From assembly GCA_033220425.1 (NCBI GenBank), contig CM065652.1, forward strand, positions 2,480,001-2,544,000: 64,000 nt of DNA, given 5' to 3'. The position numbers and the translations under genes are program-made. The notes beneath the pieces were generated by a model, which was not told where the DNA came from, searched no databases, and worked only from the letters and a program-made list of their open reading frames with translations. The stretch's first letter is position 1. Each line of letters begins with the position of its first letter. This document shows, one piece after another, positions 1 through 12,234 of the stretch. Origin of the DNA: Lepraria neglecta (Eukaryota > Ascomycota > Lecanoromycetes > Lecanorales > Stereocaulaceae).

Positions 1-114
1 AATCTTGTATTTAACTTGTAAGAAGATAAAGAGGGAATGGAGAAGCGTACAGAAGAAGCAGGGGCTCTATAGGGCGGGGAGGGTAAATGCTGGGCTTTGT
101 GTGTGCAGAGACTC

Positions 115-338
115 ATCATAACGATAATCAACTTAATGTTGGGACTCTGAATAACTCATGCTTGCACGGTTTTGCCGTTGAGCGGGCTCAGGGTAAGGCT
201 AATGTCCTTGCCAAGACTTTCGTGCCGTAAATACACCGTCAATCCTTCCGTCCAACTGACATGAGTCGCAGTTAAGTAAAGTCAGGCATAGTAGCGAAGA
301 AAGCGAAGACCTCTCGAGTCTCAAGGAACTGCTCCTCG
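115..338 (+). repeat. Diverged copy of the NLR gene's 3' flank
   Basis: This stretch aligns along most of its length, by eye, with the DNA immediately after the stop codon of the NACHT-ankyrin gene (8642-8863). Shared blocks include ATAACGATAA, GATTTTGCCG/GGTTTTGCCG, ATGTCCTTGC, AAGACTTT, AGTCAGGCA and TCAAGGAACTGCT, in the same order and spacing. No ankyrin code remains before it in the window. The simplest reading is that a related NLR gene lay to the left and was lost or continues outside the window, leaving its 3' flank. A dispersed repeat that happens to abut the NLR gene is the alternative. Confidence 0.75.
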
Positions 339-503
339 CTGCCGGGGAGATGCACGAGTAGCAACGAGCAGGCTCGAACCCTCAACGAAAAATGAAGAAA
401 GAGCAAGCGCCAAGAAGATCAGTCCATATAACACCCTTTGACCGACCGCCACCCAATTTTTTTCTGGCCTACCAGACATACAAGGGGGTGTGACTTTCCC
501 CAT

Positions 504-665
504 GGCCAAAACGAGGACGGAGATAGCGATGGAGATGGCGATGACGATGGAGATGGCGATGACGATGAAGACATGGAAGAAGATAAGGACGAGGATGATA
601 ACGAAGACGAGGATGATGAAATGAATGACGATGAGTATGATGAGGACAGCGAAGCAGAGTATAAA
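504..665 (+). repeat. Acidic GAT/GAC/GAG low-complexity tract
   Basis: The tract is dominated by GATGGCGATGAC-like and GAGGATGAT-like triplets. Read in one frame it gives a run of Asp and Glu up to a stop at 671. That frame has no nearby ATG, and the opposite strand gives poly-Ser, so the open frames are explained by the triplet repeat. It may be the remnant of an acidic protein tail, but nothing shows that it is expressed. Confidence 0.5.
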
Positions 666-1180
666 GAGTAAGAGAAGGAGGACAAAGCACGAGACGATTG
701 CGGCTGTTTAAGGATGCTATTTGTAGTCCTAGTCTAGGTTTGCGAAATAGAGAACTGTATAGTCGTTGAAGCGTGCGCTTAAAATATGCCCTGACAAAAT
801 TACGAGCTCAGACTCGTTGTCAAGGGGGAAAGTAAGCCGAGATTACAAAAAATGTATTTAGGGGCAGGTCTGCCCACTTTTCTTCCTCAGCAATCCGCGC
901 CCTTTCGATCTAATGGAATGTTCAGAACGTCTCCCTAGAAAACTTTCGTCGCCAACTGTGTACGTAGTAAGCAGAGTCTAACACTACTAGGGTTTAGATC
1001 TGCCTCCTGCCGGATTGCTTCAACCAACATCACTTTCTTCAAATCGTGACCGATGGAACTTCGGAGTCGGTCGATCAACAAGCAAAGCCTACCCTTGACC
1101 TCTCATAATACTTGAGCGAAGTCAGAAGTGGTACTAAGCATTTTGACGCTTTATTACTAATCTCGCAAGGTCTCAGCGTA

Positions 1181-1873
1181 ATGCCTCATTCGTTACCCCT
1201 AGAGATCCAGTGCCAAATTTGGGAATACGTATGTGGCGGGGAGGTACTTCATATCGAAGAAAGCAGCAGATTACCCCACTTCTGGAATACTATCTGCAAA
1301 TCGACTATGACAGAAGGAAAGGCTAAATAAATATATGTAAAAGACGAGACAGTTCCTCCCCTCTGTATGAACGGCACCGTAGCTGCGATTATTTCCCGTT
1401 TGAACACATTTGTCTCAGTTAGCTTCGGACCTGTCGATCTATTTACTTTCAGTTTTGGTCCTTCCCTTACTAACGGCATATATTTTACTTTAATGGCCCT
1501 ATTATTCTTCGAGATTTTGCTCGGTGGTATAGTAGATATGGAGATAACGGCTTGGAACACATTTCTACAGTCAATCTACGTGTTACATATGGAGCCAGGA
1601 TGCCGCAGGAACCTCTTTAATTATAGGAGCGAGGTAGAGTGGGCTAGAGTGTTAAGAGTGCTTTCAAAGACCTTTGTTTCACTTTCTGGCCTGAGTATTA
1701 CTTTGGAGCAAAAGTTGGGTTTCGGTTACCTACTTTTTCCGAGCACTTCCCGTTTCTCTTTCGCCCAGTCTCGAGCGTTTCTCAAAGCGCCCGCTCCGTG
1801 TCGGAAGGAATCTGGGTTGTCAGTCACGGCAGAAGAATTCAGCTGGGTTATGCGATACTCGATAGGATTTTGA
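1181..1873 (+). pseudogene. Decayed DUF7730-type protein gene
   Basis: A start with SLPLEIQCQIWEYVCGG followed by EVLHI resembles the F-box-like opening of fungal DUF7730 proteins, whose members have LPxEIRxxIYxxVLGG and then LHV. The intact relative at 25037-26038 shows the same block. After a stop, a second frame (1367-1873) contains FLQSIYVLHM and then EVEWARVLRVL with LSGLSITLE. These match in order the family's RLNxIxSLRL and WETLxxIxxTMxGLRxIxI stretches. The middle, including the CRQIYSEA motif, cannot be found. I read this as a disrupted copy; the family assignment is by motif memory and by comparison with the gene at 25 kb. Confidence 0.45.
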
Positions 1874-3232
1874 GGATCATTAGACCGAGTTGGATGGGTC
1901 GTGTACATGGTGAGAAGGCCACTGGGATGATAGGTTGATGTTCAACATAAAGATATCCGGCCACCGAATATGCTTTGGAACGAGGGAAATGGTGGTTTGA
2001 TGTTCATCGACCTTGAATGAGCGACGGAGATCCATAGGATACCACTTCAAGAATTACCGGTAAACAGGAAGCGAAAGCGAAGCTTTCAGGCGCCAAAACC
2101 GAGTTGGAGATCGACGGTTGATGACACAGGAGGGAAAATGGAAGCGGTACTTAGGAAGGCTAAGGACGATTCAAATGTTTGAGTGGGCGTTACCAAACCT
2201 TCTGCTTATGTGGACAGAGATCGTCTTATCATATCCAAGTTGATGTAAAATTGGAAATGACGAAGAGGATAAAACGTAGATATAGGTTCTTCTATATCTG
2301 TTGACTTATTCTTTTGCTTCAGTATTATCTCACTACTTTTATGTACTTGCACAAAAGTAACTGGTACAGGAGTAAATCGTATTTTACATCGAATGCTGGG
2401 ATGAAATCTCTAGGATCGGCTGTGCAACATTGGACTCGTGACAGAATTGATGCTAGATGTTAGAACCAGGAAAGGGTGCTCGGTGGCCGGATCACAACCT
2501 GCTTTTAGAGGAGAGTCCTGCCAATGAGGTAGACTTTAATGGTCATCAACGTCTTTGGAGGGGAGTGCGGCAGAGACATACTCCGGCCTAGCCAACCCTA
2601 GCTAGTTGTCTTTCTCCCCATTGTGCTCCTGCAGCCTCGCTCCCTCCCGTTCTTACGGACGGTTCTGACTGGCTAGAGATATGAGGCAATCTGTGTGTTT
2701 GTGTATCATCTATGCCCTCACTGTCGCCTGCATTTTGAGTCACTCCTTCTTCCTAGCCTCTAATGACTACATAAAACGTTTATTTCAGCTGGCATCTAAC
2801 TATCGACTTACCTCTCGTTACGTCTCTCAGCGACCGAAGGTTCCCGTCACTTTATTCTATCACCATCAGTTCACATTTATGTCTCAACCCTGCCGCTAAT
2901 TACATGTACCAGTATCACGCCGTGCAAGATGTGCGGATATAGGTACCCTATGGGACTCCAGGTAGGATCGCTATCAATTCTATGGTGGCTATAGCAATGC
3001 TAGGCTGGAGAACTCAGATCTACGCAGGCCTCAGTATGCCACAGTACAGTAGCTTTAGCCGAGGGAGGTAGGATTGGTCGAACATTCCCACCTGTATCTC
3101 CGCAAAATTATTGGACGAAGCTGCAAGCCACCTTTATCGCTGTTACCCCACCATAGAGCACAACGAGTTACACATCCCAGAGTGCTCTCTATAGACTATA
3201 GCTCCTATCACCCATTTGTGTATCTCTCGAAA
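1874..3232. other. No gene recognised
   Basis: About 1.4 kb upstream of the NLR-like gene with only short frames on both strands. I see no RNA gene, repeat or domain motif. The last few hundred bases should contain the promoter of the NACHT-ankyrin gene, but no convincing TATA box stands out. Confidence 0.4.
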
Positions 3233-6200
3233 ATGTATCGCCCATCATGGTTGCGAACAAAGAGAAACTTGAAACCTAATCCAGAAGCCTCGTCAACCGC
3301 TGCCTCGTCGAGGTCGAACCTGGCAAATGGGGCTGAAGCTGGGCTTGGAAGCCATCCGGAAGTATATGATCCGCCAGTCTGGAGCGCAGTAAATTCTGAT
3401 TAATGTTTATACCAGGCTCCGCAACCAAAAGCCGAACCTTGCCAAAGTCTCTGGGACCGGGCATACGAGGATTTGCGTAATGAGAAAAAGGAGCTTGTTG
3501 ATGCCTTTGAAAAGATGTTGGTGTCCAAACCCGAAATCGAACCAACATTGAGCCTGGGAAAGAAAGACATTTCGGAGAGGGAGAAGCAGATGTCAGCGCT
3601 TGTTGATGAGAAGCTGGCGGCCATGAATGAGAAGCAGTGGAGAGTTAGAGTGTGCGGAAGATCGGTGGAGATAAGGGAGCAAGTGGACCGGGTTGTCAAG
3701 GTCGTGCTTGTTGCAAAAGACTTTCTGTCTTCCGTTGCAAGTCTGGACCCCATTCATGCTGGTTTACCCTGGGCTGGAGTGTGCATGTTGCTTCCTGTGA
3801 ATGATCTCAAGATCCTACGGTCAGTACTCTAAAGGCTAACTATCATGGCCGCAGCTGGTGGTGAACGATACTAAGCAGCGTTCTGCCGCAATTGAGGGAC
3901 TCGAATCTATCTCGCAATTAGTTCGCCGCTATGCTGAAATCGAGCATATTTATCTTCAGGGAGAAGAACTCACGCTTCGGAATGATCTTGAAGCTGCGAT
4001 AACGAAGCTTTATAGCCAGGTACTGGAATACGAAGCCAGAGCTGCATGCCATTTCAATCGGAACACCGCCATTCAAATAGCGAGAAATATTGTCGAGGCC
4101 GATAGCTGGGAGAGTATCCTTGACAAGATAAAGACGTCAGAAATAGCCTGTGGTGAACTCAAAGAGATAATCGACGCAGAAGATCAGCGGGCGCGTATGA
4201 GACGGTTGGAGGATATGCTTGATAAACAGGCTCGCGAAGTCGACAGGCTGCTGGAAGTTTCTCGTGGTCAAGATGAAGAGCTTTTAGCGGAAATAAAGGC
4301 TATGCGAAAAGACCAGAAGGCATCATTCGAGACTCAAAAGGAGATGGATTGCCACAAGAGCCTTCGAACCACCGCCTACGAGAATACCATGGAAAAGAAT
4401 CCTGACCGCGTACCAGGAACCTGCGAATGGTTCTTGCGGAACCCGAGATACTGCAAGTGGTTGGATGATACTGCATCGGACTTGCTTTGGGTAACCGCGG
4501 ATCCGGGATGCGGCAAGTCTGTTTTATCGAAATTCTTGATAAACGACTACAAAAGCTGGATGTGGAAAGATATGTCCATCTGCTACTTCTTCTTCAAGGA
4601 TGATAGCGGCGAGAACAAGAGCGTATTGCACGCTCTCTGTGCAATGTTGCACCAGCTCTTCATACAGAATCATACGCTTCTCAAGCACGCCATGACCGAA
4701 TACAACAGCAATGGAACCCAGCTCCCCCAGCTCTTCGGATCACTATGGAGTATACTTCTACAAGCTGCAACAGATCCTAATAGTGGTGGCATTTTCTGCA
4801 TTATAGATGCCCTTGATGAATGCGATGAATCAAGCTGTGAAGAGCTCATCAGACGTCTAGCAGAGTTTCATTCGAACACGAGTAGGATGGCGAAGATCAA
4901 ATTTCTTATCACCAGCCGCCCGAATGCGTTTATCACACGCGTGTTCTCCCAACACTTTTCCCGACACAATCAGGACCTAGCGTCTGTCAAGTTGATGGGA
5001 GAGGACGAACCCGAAATGGAAGAAATCTGTACCGAGATTGGTTTGGTCATTGATGCGGAAGTGAAAGGATTTAAGAAAAGGAGATCCTCGTATGGAATTG
5101 ACGATAACGCAGACGTCGCCGTCCAACAGCAACTCAAGAAGATTGAGAATCGAACTTATCTCTGGACGGCTCTTATCTTCCCTGAATTGAACAAAGTGAT
5201 AGAATATGCCGAGGAAGAATTGCTGGAAGCTATCAAACGCATTCCTTCAACTGTTGACGAAGCGTATGAGAGGATCTTATCAAGGAGCTCCGATGGTGAA
5301 AAGGCCAGAAGGCTACTTCATGTGGTCTGTGCAGCTTCCCGACCACTCACACTCGTTGAGATGAACCGGGCACTGTCGATTAAAGAGAATGGTTGTATTG
5401 CTGCACTAGTGCCTCCGCAAACATTCGGGAACGTAGTTCGAAATCTTTGTGGTCTTTTCATAAGCATACAGCATGCGAAGATTTACCTCATCCATCAAAC
5501 GGCAAAGGAGTTCTTGATCCGTGAAAACGCTATTGAAGAGCCTATCAACCATGTTAGTTACCGCAGTGGAATTTGGAAGCACTCACTAGAACCAACGGAA
5601 TCGAATCTCGTCCTCGCAGAGATATGCCTCCGGTACCTCCTATTTCCTGAACTTGAAAGAGATCCACTAGTCGGGGACGAAATGATACTTTGGGAATATG
5701 AACAGTGCGTAGAAGAATGCGTAAACGAGCACGACTTTCTTGACTATTCAGCAAGACACTGGGCCACTCATTTCCGAAAAGCTAAAACTAAGCAGATGAC
5801 GATTCTTAAATTAGCCTTGGAAAATTGCAATACTAGATCCAAGCGGTTTAAGATATGGTTCCCAGTGTACTGGATTGCCACTGGACTCTACCCTCTTCGA
5901 AACTTTACCGACCTTATAGTAGGATCGTATTTCGGGCATGAGGCGGTCGTGAAGCAGTTGCTCGAGAGGGGCGTCGACCCGGATTTTGAGGATATCGACG
6001 GTCGAACGCCGCTATCGTGGGCCGCAACGAACGGGCATAAAGAGGTGGTAGAGCTGCTGCTCGCAAAGGACGGCGTCGACCTAGATTCTAAGGATTTCGA
6101 CGGTCGAACGCCGCTATCGTGGGCCGCACAGAACGGGCATAAAGAGGTGGTAGAGCTGCTGCTCGCAGAGGACGGCGTCGACCTAGATTCTAGAGATGAT

Positions 6201-8645
6201 AGATTCGATCAAACGCCGCTATCGTGGGCCGCAGAGTACGGGCATAAAGAGGTAGTAAAGCTGCTGCTCGCAAAGGACGGCGTCGACCCGGATTCTAAGG
6301 ATTCTAACGGTCGAACGCCGCTATTATGGGCCGTATCGAACGGGTATAAAGAGGTAGTAGAGCTGCTGCTCGCAAAGGACGGTGTCGACCTAAATTCTAG
6401 GGGTTCTGACGGTCGAACGCCGCTATTATGGGCCGTAACGAACGGGTATGAAGAGGTGGTAGAGCTACTGCTCGCAAAGGACGGCGTCGACCCGGATTCT
6501 AAGGATTCCAATAATCGAACGCCGCTATCGTGGGCCGCAGAGAACGGGCATAAAGAGGTGGTAGAGCTGCTGCTCGCAAAGGACGGCGTCGACCCGGATT
6601 CTAGAGATAATAGATTCGGTCGAACGCCGCTATCGTGGGCCGTAGAGAACTGTTATAAGGTAGTAGAGCTGCTGCTTGCAAAGGACGGCGTCGACCCGGA
6701 TTCTAAGGATTCCGACAATCGAACGCCGCTATCGTGGGCCGTAGAGAACAGGCGTAAAGAGGTAGTAGAGCTACTACTCGCAAAGGACGGTGTCGACCTG
6801 GATTCTAAGGATTCCAAAAATCGAACGCCGCTATCGTGGGCTGCAGAGAACGGGTATAAAGAGGTAGTAAAGCTACTACTCGCAAAGGACGGCGTCGACC
6901 CGGATTCTAAGGATTCCAAAAATCAAACGCCGCTATCGTGGGCCGCAGAGAACGGGTATAAAGAAATAGTAGAGCTACTACTCGCAAAGGACGGTGTCGA
7001 CCCGGATTCTAAGGATTCTAATAATCGAACGCCGCTATCATGGGCCGTACAGAACGGGTATGAAGAGGTAGTAGAGCTACTACTCGCAAAGGACGGTGTC
7101 GACCTGGATTCTAAGGATTCTAGTAATCGAACGCCGCTATCGTGGGCCGCAGAGAACGGGCGTAAAGAGGTAGTAGAGCTGCTGCTCGCAAAGGACGGCG
7201 TCGACCTGGATTCTAAGGATTCCGACAATCGAACGCCGCTATCGTGGGCCGCAGAGAACAGGCGTAAAGAGGTAGTAGAGCTACTACTCGCAAAGGACGG
7301 TGTCGACCCGGATTCTAAGGATTCCAAAAATCGAACGCCGCTATCGTGGGCCGCAGAGAACGGGCGTAAAGAGGTAGTAGAGCTACTACTCGCAAAGGAC
7401 GGTGTCGACCCGAATTCTAAGGATTCTATTAATCGAACGCCGCTATCGTGGGCTGCAGAGAACGGGTATAAAGAGGTAGTAGAGCTGCTGCTCGCAAAGG
7501 ACGGCGTCGACCTGGATTCTAAGGATTCCAAAAATCGAACGCCGCTATCGTGGGCCGCAGAGAACGGGTATAAAGAGGTAGCAGAGCTGCTGCTCGCAAA
7601 TGACGGTGTCGACCCGGATTCTAGAGATAGATTCGGTCGAACGCCGCTATCGTGGGCCGCAGAGAACGGGCGTAAAGAGGTAGTAGAGCTACTATTCGCA
7701 AAGGACGGCGTCGACCCGGATTCTAAGGATTCCAAAAATCGAACGCCGCTATCGTGGGCTGCAGAGAACGGGTATAAAGAGGTAGTAAAGCTACTACTCG
7801 CAAAGGACGGCGTCGACCCGGATTCTAAGGATTCCAAAAATCGAACGCCGCTATCGTGGGCCGTACAGAACGGGCGTAAAGAGGTAGTAGAGCTACTACT
7901 CGCAAAGGACGGTGTCGACCCGAATTCTAAGGATTCTATTAATCGAACGCCGCTATCATGGGCCGCAGAGAACGGGTATGAAGAGGTAGTAGAGCTGCTG
8001 CTCGCAAATGACAGCGTCGACGCGGATTCTAGAGATGATAGATTCGGTCGAACGCCGCTATTATGGGCCGTAGAGAACGGGTATAAAGAGGTAGTAAAAC
8101 TGCTGCTCGCAAAGGACGGCGTCGACCTGGATTCTAAGGATTCCGACAATCGAACGCCGCTATCGTGGGCCACAGAGAACGGGCATAAAGAGGTAGTAGA
8201 GCTACTACTCGCAAAGGACGGTGTCGACTTAGATTCTAAGGATTCCAACAATCGAACGCTATGGTGGGCCGCAGAGACAGGGCGTAAAGAGGTAGTAGAG
8301 CTACTACTCGCAAAGGACGGTGTCGACCCGGATTCTAAGGATTCTAATAATCGAACGCCGCTATCGTGGGCCGCACAGAACGGGTATGAAGAGGTAGTAA
8401 AGCTGCTGCTCGCAAAGGACGGCGTCGACCTGGATTCTAGAGATGATAGATTCGGTCGAACGCCGCTATCATGGGCCGCAGAGAACGGGCGTAAAGAGGT
8501 AGTAGAGCTGCTGCTCGCAAAGGACGGCGTCGACCTGGATTCTAAGGATTCCGACAATCGAACGCCGCTATCGTGGGCCGCACAGAACGGGCATGAAGAG
8601 GTGGTAAAGCTACTCCAATCGCGTAATAATATATCTTTATTATAA
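3233..8645 (+). CDS. NACHT-ankyrin NLR-like STAND protein
   Basis: Predicted three-exon gene: 3233-3361, 3416-3796 and 3855-8645, with introns of 54 and 58 bp in phase 0. It gives about 1,766 residues. Exon 2 opens the fungal NACHT N-terminal domain (SLWDRAYEDLRNEKKELV), which continues into exon 3. A NACHT NTPase follows, with Walker A at DPGCGKS and Walker B at FCIIDALDECDE, and then a winged-helix-like stretch ending in KIYLIHQTAKEFL. The C-terminal half is about 27 ankyrin repeats (6000-8616) that are nearly identical. In known fungal NLRs, repeats of this kind act as the sensor in non-self recognition or heterokaryon incompatibility. No N-terminal killing domain is visible in the first 43 residues. 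The second donor (GTGAAT) was chosen because its intron has a GCTAAC branch site and restores the family's continuity; a nearer GTCAGT donor would leave only 35 bp. The reading frame appears intact. The partner and effector are unknown. Confidence 0.88.
6000..8616 (+). repeat. Homogenised ankyrin repeat array
   Basis: The array consists of tandem units of 102 nt (34 residues), with some of 105 nt where DDRFGR replaces DSxNR and two of 99 nt. The consensus unit begins TPLSWAAENG, then xKEVVELLLAKDGVD and xDSKDSxN. Synonymous positions are also largely shared between units, which points to recent duplication or gene conversion. Because the period is a multiple of three, the opposite strand also stays open for long stretches. 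Confidence 0.95.
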
Positions 8646-8863
8646 CGATAACGAACTTGTTTTTAGAATTCTGATTAACTTATACTTATACGATTTTGCC
8701 GCTGAACGGGCTCGGTAGGATAAGGCATATGTCCTTGCTAAGACTTTGCTGCCGTAGGTATACTCTCTACCCTTCTTCTTTCCAATTGATATGAGCCGCA
8801 GTCAAGCAAAGTCAGGCACGGTAGCGCGGAAAGTGAAGACCTTCCGAGCATCAAGGAACTGCT
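8642..8863 (+). repeat. NLR 3' flank, duplicated at 115-338
   Basis: This is the DNA directly after the NLR stop codon. It is co-linear with the block at the left end of the window. The two copies differ by many substitutions and small indels, so the duplication is not recent. From here to about 9046 no gene is seen; the multicopper oxidase on the other strand ends at 9047. Confidence 0.75.
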
Positions 8864-9046
8864 ACAGCGTTGAACCACCGACATTTCGGAGTTCTCTGTT
8901 CTTTGGAAATTTTCCCTCTTCCGCAGACGCTGTCATTCGGTGATTAGAAACAGTACTTCCTTTGAGGTCCAACGGTCTTCGGTGATATCATCCACGAGTC
9001 CCAGCCTCTTCCTGTAATGTTTGTCTAAACCTGCGGCTGAACAATT

Positions 9047-11718
9047 CTAAATTGCACCTACGTTCGCTAAGAAAAGCGCAGCCACGAGTATTGCGATACA
9101 GATGACACGCCCGCTACGAGACACGTGTTCGATGGTCCGGCCTGAAGCATTGCTCGTTCCAACGCTGTTAGATTGAGGGCCATTGGAGGTGGAGGTAAAG
9201 TTCGAAGCGCCAAGTATGCTCGGTATCTTATTTTCACCCTCGACGAGCACCAATGCCATGCCGCTCTAAAGAAGAAGTTGCATCATTATTAATTGGTCGG
9301 TCAATTTGGAGCGGTGACGATATTGATCAAAAAGAAAAGACGCTTACCACGAGATGCCACTGGACGTGGCAATGAAGCAGCCAAGCCCCAGGATTGTCAG
9401 TGATGTACCTGTTCCTGGGTCAGCTGCAATTCAACCAGAGGCTTGATATCATTTAGCACGCGTCCACAAGACTGACCGAATGGCGAGCCAACCAGACATT
9501 GGTAGGTCTGTTGTGTCCCTGTACGGAGGGTCACGAAGGTTGATCGCAGACGAAGGGGCGGCGGCCACGGAAGAATATGGGAATTGTCCAGGTCCAGAGC
9601 CCAAAGCCCAAAACTTATGGCCGTGGAGATGTATAGGGTGGCCCATCTTGAAAACATCAGCAATCATGGCGTTAAGAGCGCGACGAGTTGTGCTTGCTGG
9701 CTATGCTTACGACGAGGAGAAGGGCTTACCTTATCCATAGAATCGTCCGCAACTGCCATGATAATGTCGATTGTTGAATTGGAAGGCAAATGGATTGTTG
9801 TATTTGCGTTCCATCCATCGGATGAATTCCCGTAAAGAATCGGCGTTGAAGCCTCGGTATATGGGTCACGGTCTATCACCCAAGTCACGATACCCGTCTG
9901 GCTGATGTTAAAAGCCTTGGTAATATCTGCCATTCTTGGCGGTGGCGAGTTGCCTTTGAAGGGGTGGAGAAGAGCAGTGTCGAGTGTAGACGCATTCATC
10001 GTCGCCGACCCATTCTTTAGCATCCACACCGACGCTGAGTCGGTGCGTGCTTCAATCGTACGTCCAGACATTGTTGTATTCATCTAAACGGTTAGCGCCA
10101 ATCCGACAAAAGGCTCTGAGACTCATACACTATAAGATACAACGGCTTGACCTTCTAGGACTTGTTGCATATCACCCGTTGGATACGACGAGAATCGAAG
10201 ATAATAATCCCCTGGCGATTGATTCAACTTGATCATGACCGAATAACGCTGGCCAATTGATAGGTAAAGGACCTTTCTCTATTAGCTTACGCTTGACACG
10301 GCTATCGGACGGTTTTCAACTGACCTTGACCTCTTGTAGGGTAACATATAGGCCATCGGCAGCATAGACATACATGGAATGTGCATCGAGCGATACAGCC
10401 AACTTGCTGACCGCGCCTGAATTGACGAGGTTCAGCGCTAACCATCCTTGCGTGTAATTTGCCGGAATCGTTAACAAGGAAGACGTTGTGTTCGCGCATG
10501 TTGCAGGAGGAAGTGAGCTGACATTGTAACCTGGCCTGAACATCATTGGTGGAGTGCAGCCGCGTGCGTTCAGCGAACCCATTCCTTGTGTGCTGGACAT
10601 TGATGCCATACTCGACATCGGGGCCATACTCGACATGGGTGAGGTCGAGGTCATCTGCGTGGAGCCTTCCGCCGTCGACATCCACTTCGTCGTCATGTCG
10701 ACCAACGTGCTTGATCCGCCCATGTCCATTCTTTTATCCATTCCCGTCATACTTGTTGGAGAGGCGTCAGTAAGTACCTGAGGGGATCCACTGCCTCCGG
10801 AAGATGAAGAATCGAGTCCTAGGCCTGTTCCCGCTTGGAGGATGTAGTCAGGAAGACATTCAACTCGTCCAAACCCATTTGCCAGAATGCTGTCAACGCA
10901 ATGCGGGAACGCGCCGGTTTTGAAATACTGCGCGTAGATCGTGTCCGAAAGGGCGTGAGTCCAATCGTTTAGGAGGATTGGGGGGGCATCACATTCAGCT
11001 TGGAGGAGCTTCGCCAGAGCATCGCTGTTCTCCGCGAGTCTCTCGAAAGGCCGGGGACGCGTACGTGATGGGTGTATCATTAACGGGCCTCGAATCGCAT
11101 CGTCGTAGTAGGCTCGAAAGTGGGAATGGTACCAGTAGAAGCCATATTCACTTCCCACAGAGAACTTATAGGTGAAGTTGCCTCCGGGAGCGATGGGATA
11201 CTATTTCATGTCAGATGGCAAACGTTTAGCTTGTCAGTGCACATGATAGCTGACCTGTGTTACCCCGGGGACTCCATCCATCTGAGGGGTTCCACGTTGA
11301 AGAAGACCTGGTATGAAGCGCTTAGTACTTGTTTCTTGACGAATTGAACGCTTTTTCAAGGAAATGATATCGCTATGAAGACAAAGTATCGGGTTGCTTA
11401 CCGTGCCAATGGATTGTGCTTTCCACGTACAAGTCGTTTTTCACAAAGACCTCGAGATCGTCTCCTTCGTCAATTTCAACCGACGGGCCAGGCTGTTGAC
11501 CATTGATGAGGTACACTTCTCGGGTAAAGCCATCTACAGATTATTAGCAGAAGTCCTTCCCCAACGCCCAGGAGATTGATGCTCGAACATGCAATCGATC
11601 ACTTACCGGGAGCTCTCGTGCCACTGTGGAGGGTAAAATTGTAAGTGCGCAAAGCTGCCTCAGAGAGTTTGCACGTGAGCAGCAAAAAGGTAATGAAGAT
11701 GAACAAAGGCGAGGCCAT
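9047..11718 (-). CDS. Multicopper oxidase (laccase/ferroxidase-like)
   Basis: Predicted with eight short introns. Exon 1 (11607-11718) encodes a signal peptide ([21 protein letters not shown]). All four copper-binding motifs are visible: HWHG at the end of exon 2, [14 protein letters not shown], and HCHVQWHL near the end. The residue at the usual axial position of the type 1 copper is Met ([12 protein letters not shown]). Between cupredoxin domains 1 and 2 lies a Ser/Met-rich insert with about 13 Met in 60 residues (10561-10740). The C terminus has a hydrophobic stretch ([17 protein letters not shown]), so the enzyme is probably anchored to the membrane or by GPI. The blocks [14 protein letters not shown] and [12 protein letters not shown] resemble the fungal ferroxidase-like and pigment-oxidase branch (Abr1-like). 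The substrate cannot be told from sequence. A DUF4396 membrane gene lies 2.4 kb away. Confidence 0.9.
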
Positions 11719-12234
11719 GGTTGACTTTGTGTTGGGTTATGCGTTGGTGGTGTGGTGAATATGAAATGAAGTGATGGTCGCACGTCTTCGCGTTCCATAG
11801 CAGCAAGGATCCGTCATGCGAGTTATTTTCGCGTGTTTTTAGGATTTCAACAGCCAAACAAGAGCTTTGATATCCGATGCGACTTACAGGGGCGATCTGG
11901 TCACTTTCTGGACGAGGGCTAGTGAAGCTAAAGTACGCACAAAACCCTCAGCGGTACCGGCAATGCCGCTGGCATGCAAAATGACGAAAGCAATTCATTG
12001 ATTGGCCAGAGCCTAAAGCTATGATACTCCTGAAGGACCGACTAAATACCGATTTGGCTCGCATGTACTGGCATTTTCACAAAGCATGTTACTGACCTAC
12101 TGGTGCGCAAATTTGGGTTCGACACTTTTTATCAATGCACTATCATATTTTTAACACACTACTGGCTCATGAATGGTTGCTTTCCTGAGTACTAGAGCAG
12201 CATTAGAACCTCGACGGTCATATGAAGCAAGGCC
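11719..12234. other. Intergenic between oxidase and HRD1-like gene
   Basis: About 0.5 kb that holds the promoter of the multicopper oxidase and the 3' end of the HRD1-like gene, both on the minus strand. I see no further gene, RNA or repeat. Confidence 0.4.

Noticed and set aside
355-430. GGGTTCGAGCC on the minus strand, like a tRNA B box
   Set aside because: No matching acceptor stem or D arm can be folded around it, and the T stem does not pair.
419-690. Poly-Ser minus-strand frames near the left end
   Set aside because: They are antisense readings of the GAT/GAC repeat and have no start context or motif.
6923-8557. A 544-residue open frame on the minus strand
   Set aside because: It is the mirror of the ankyrin array: a 102-nt period with no stop in one antisense frame stays open indefinitely. 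Its Ser/Thr-rich repeats have no domain character.
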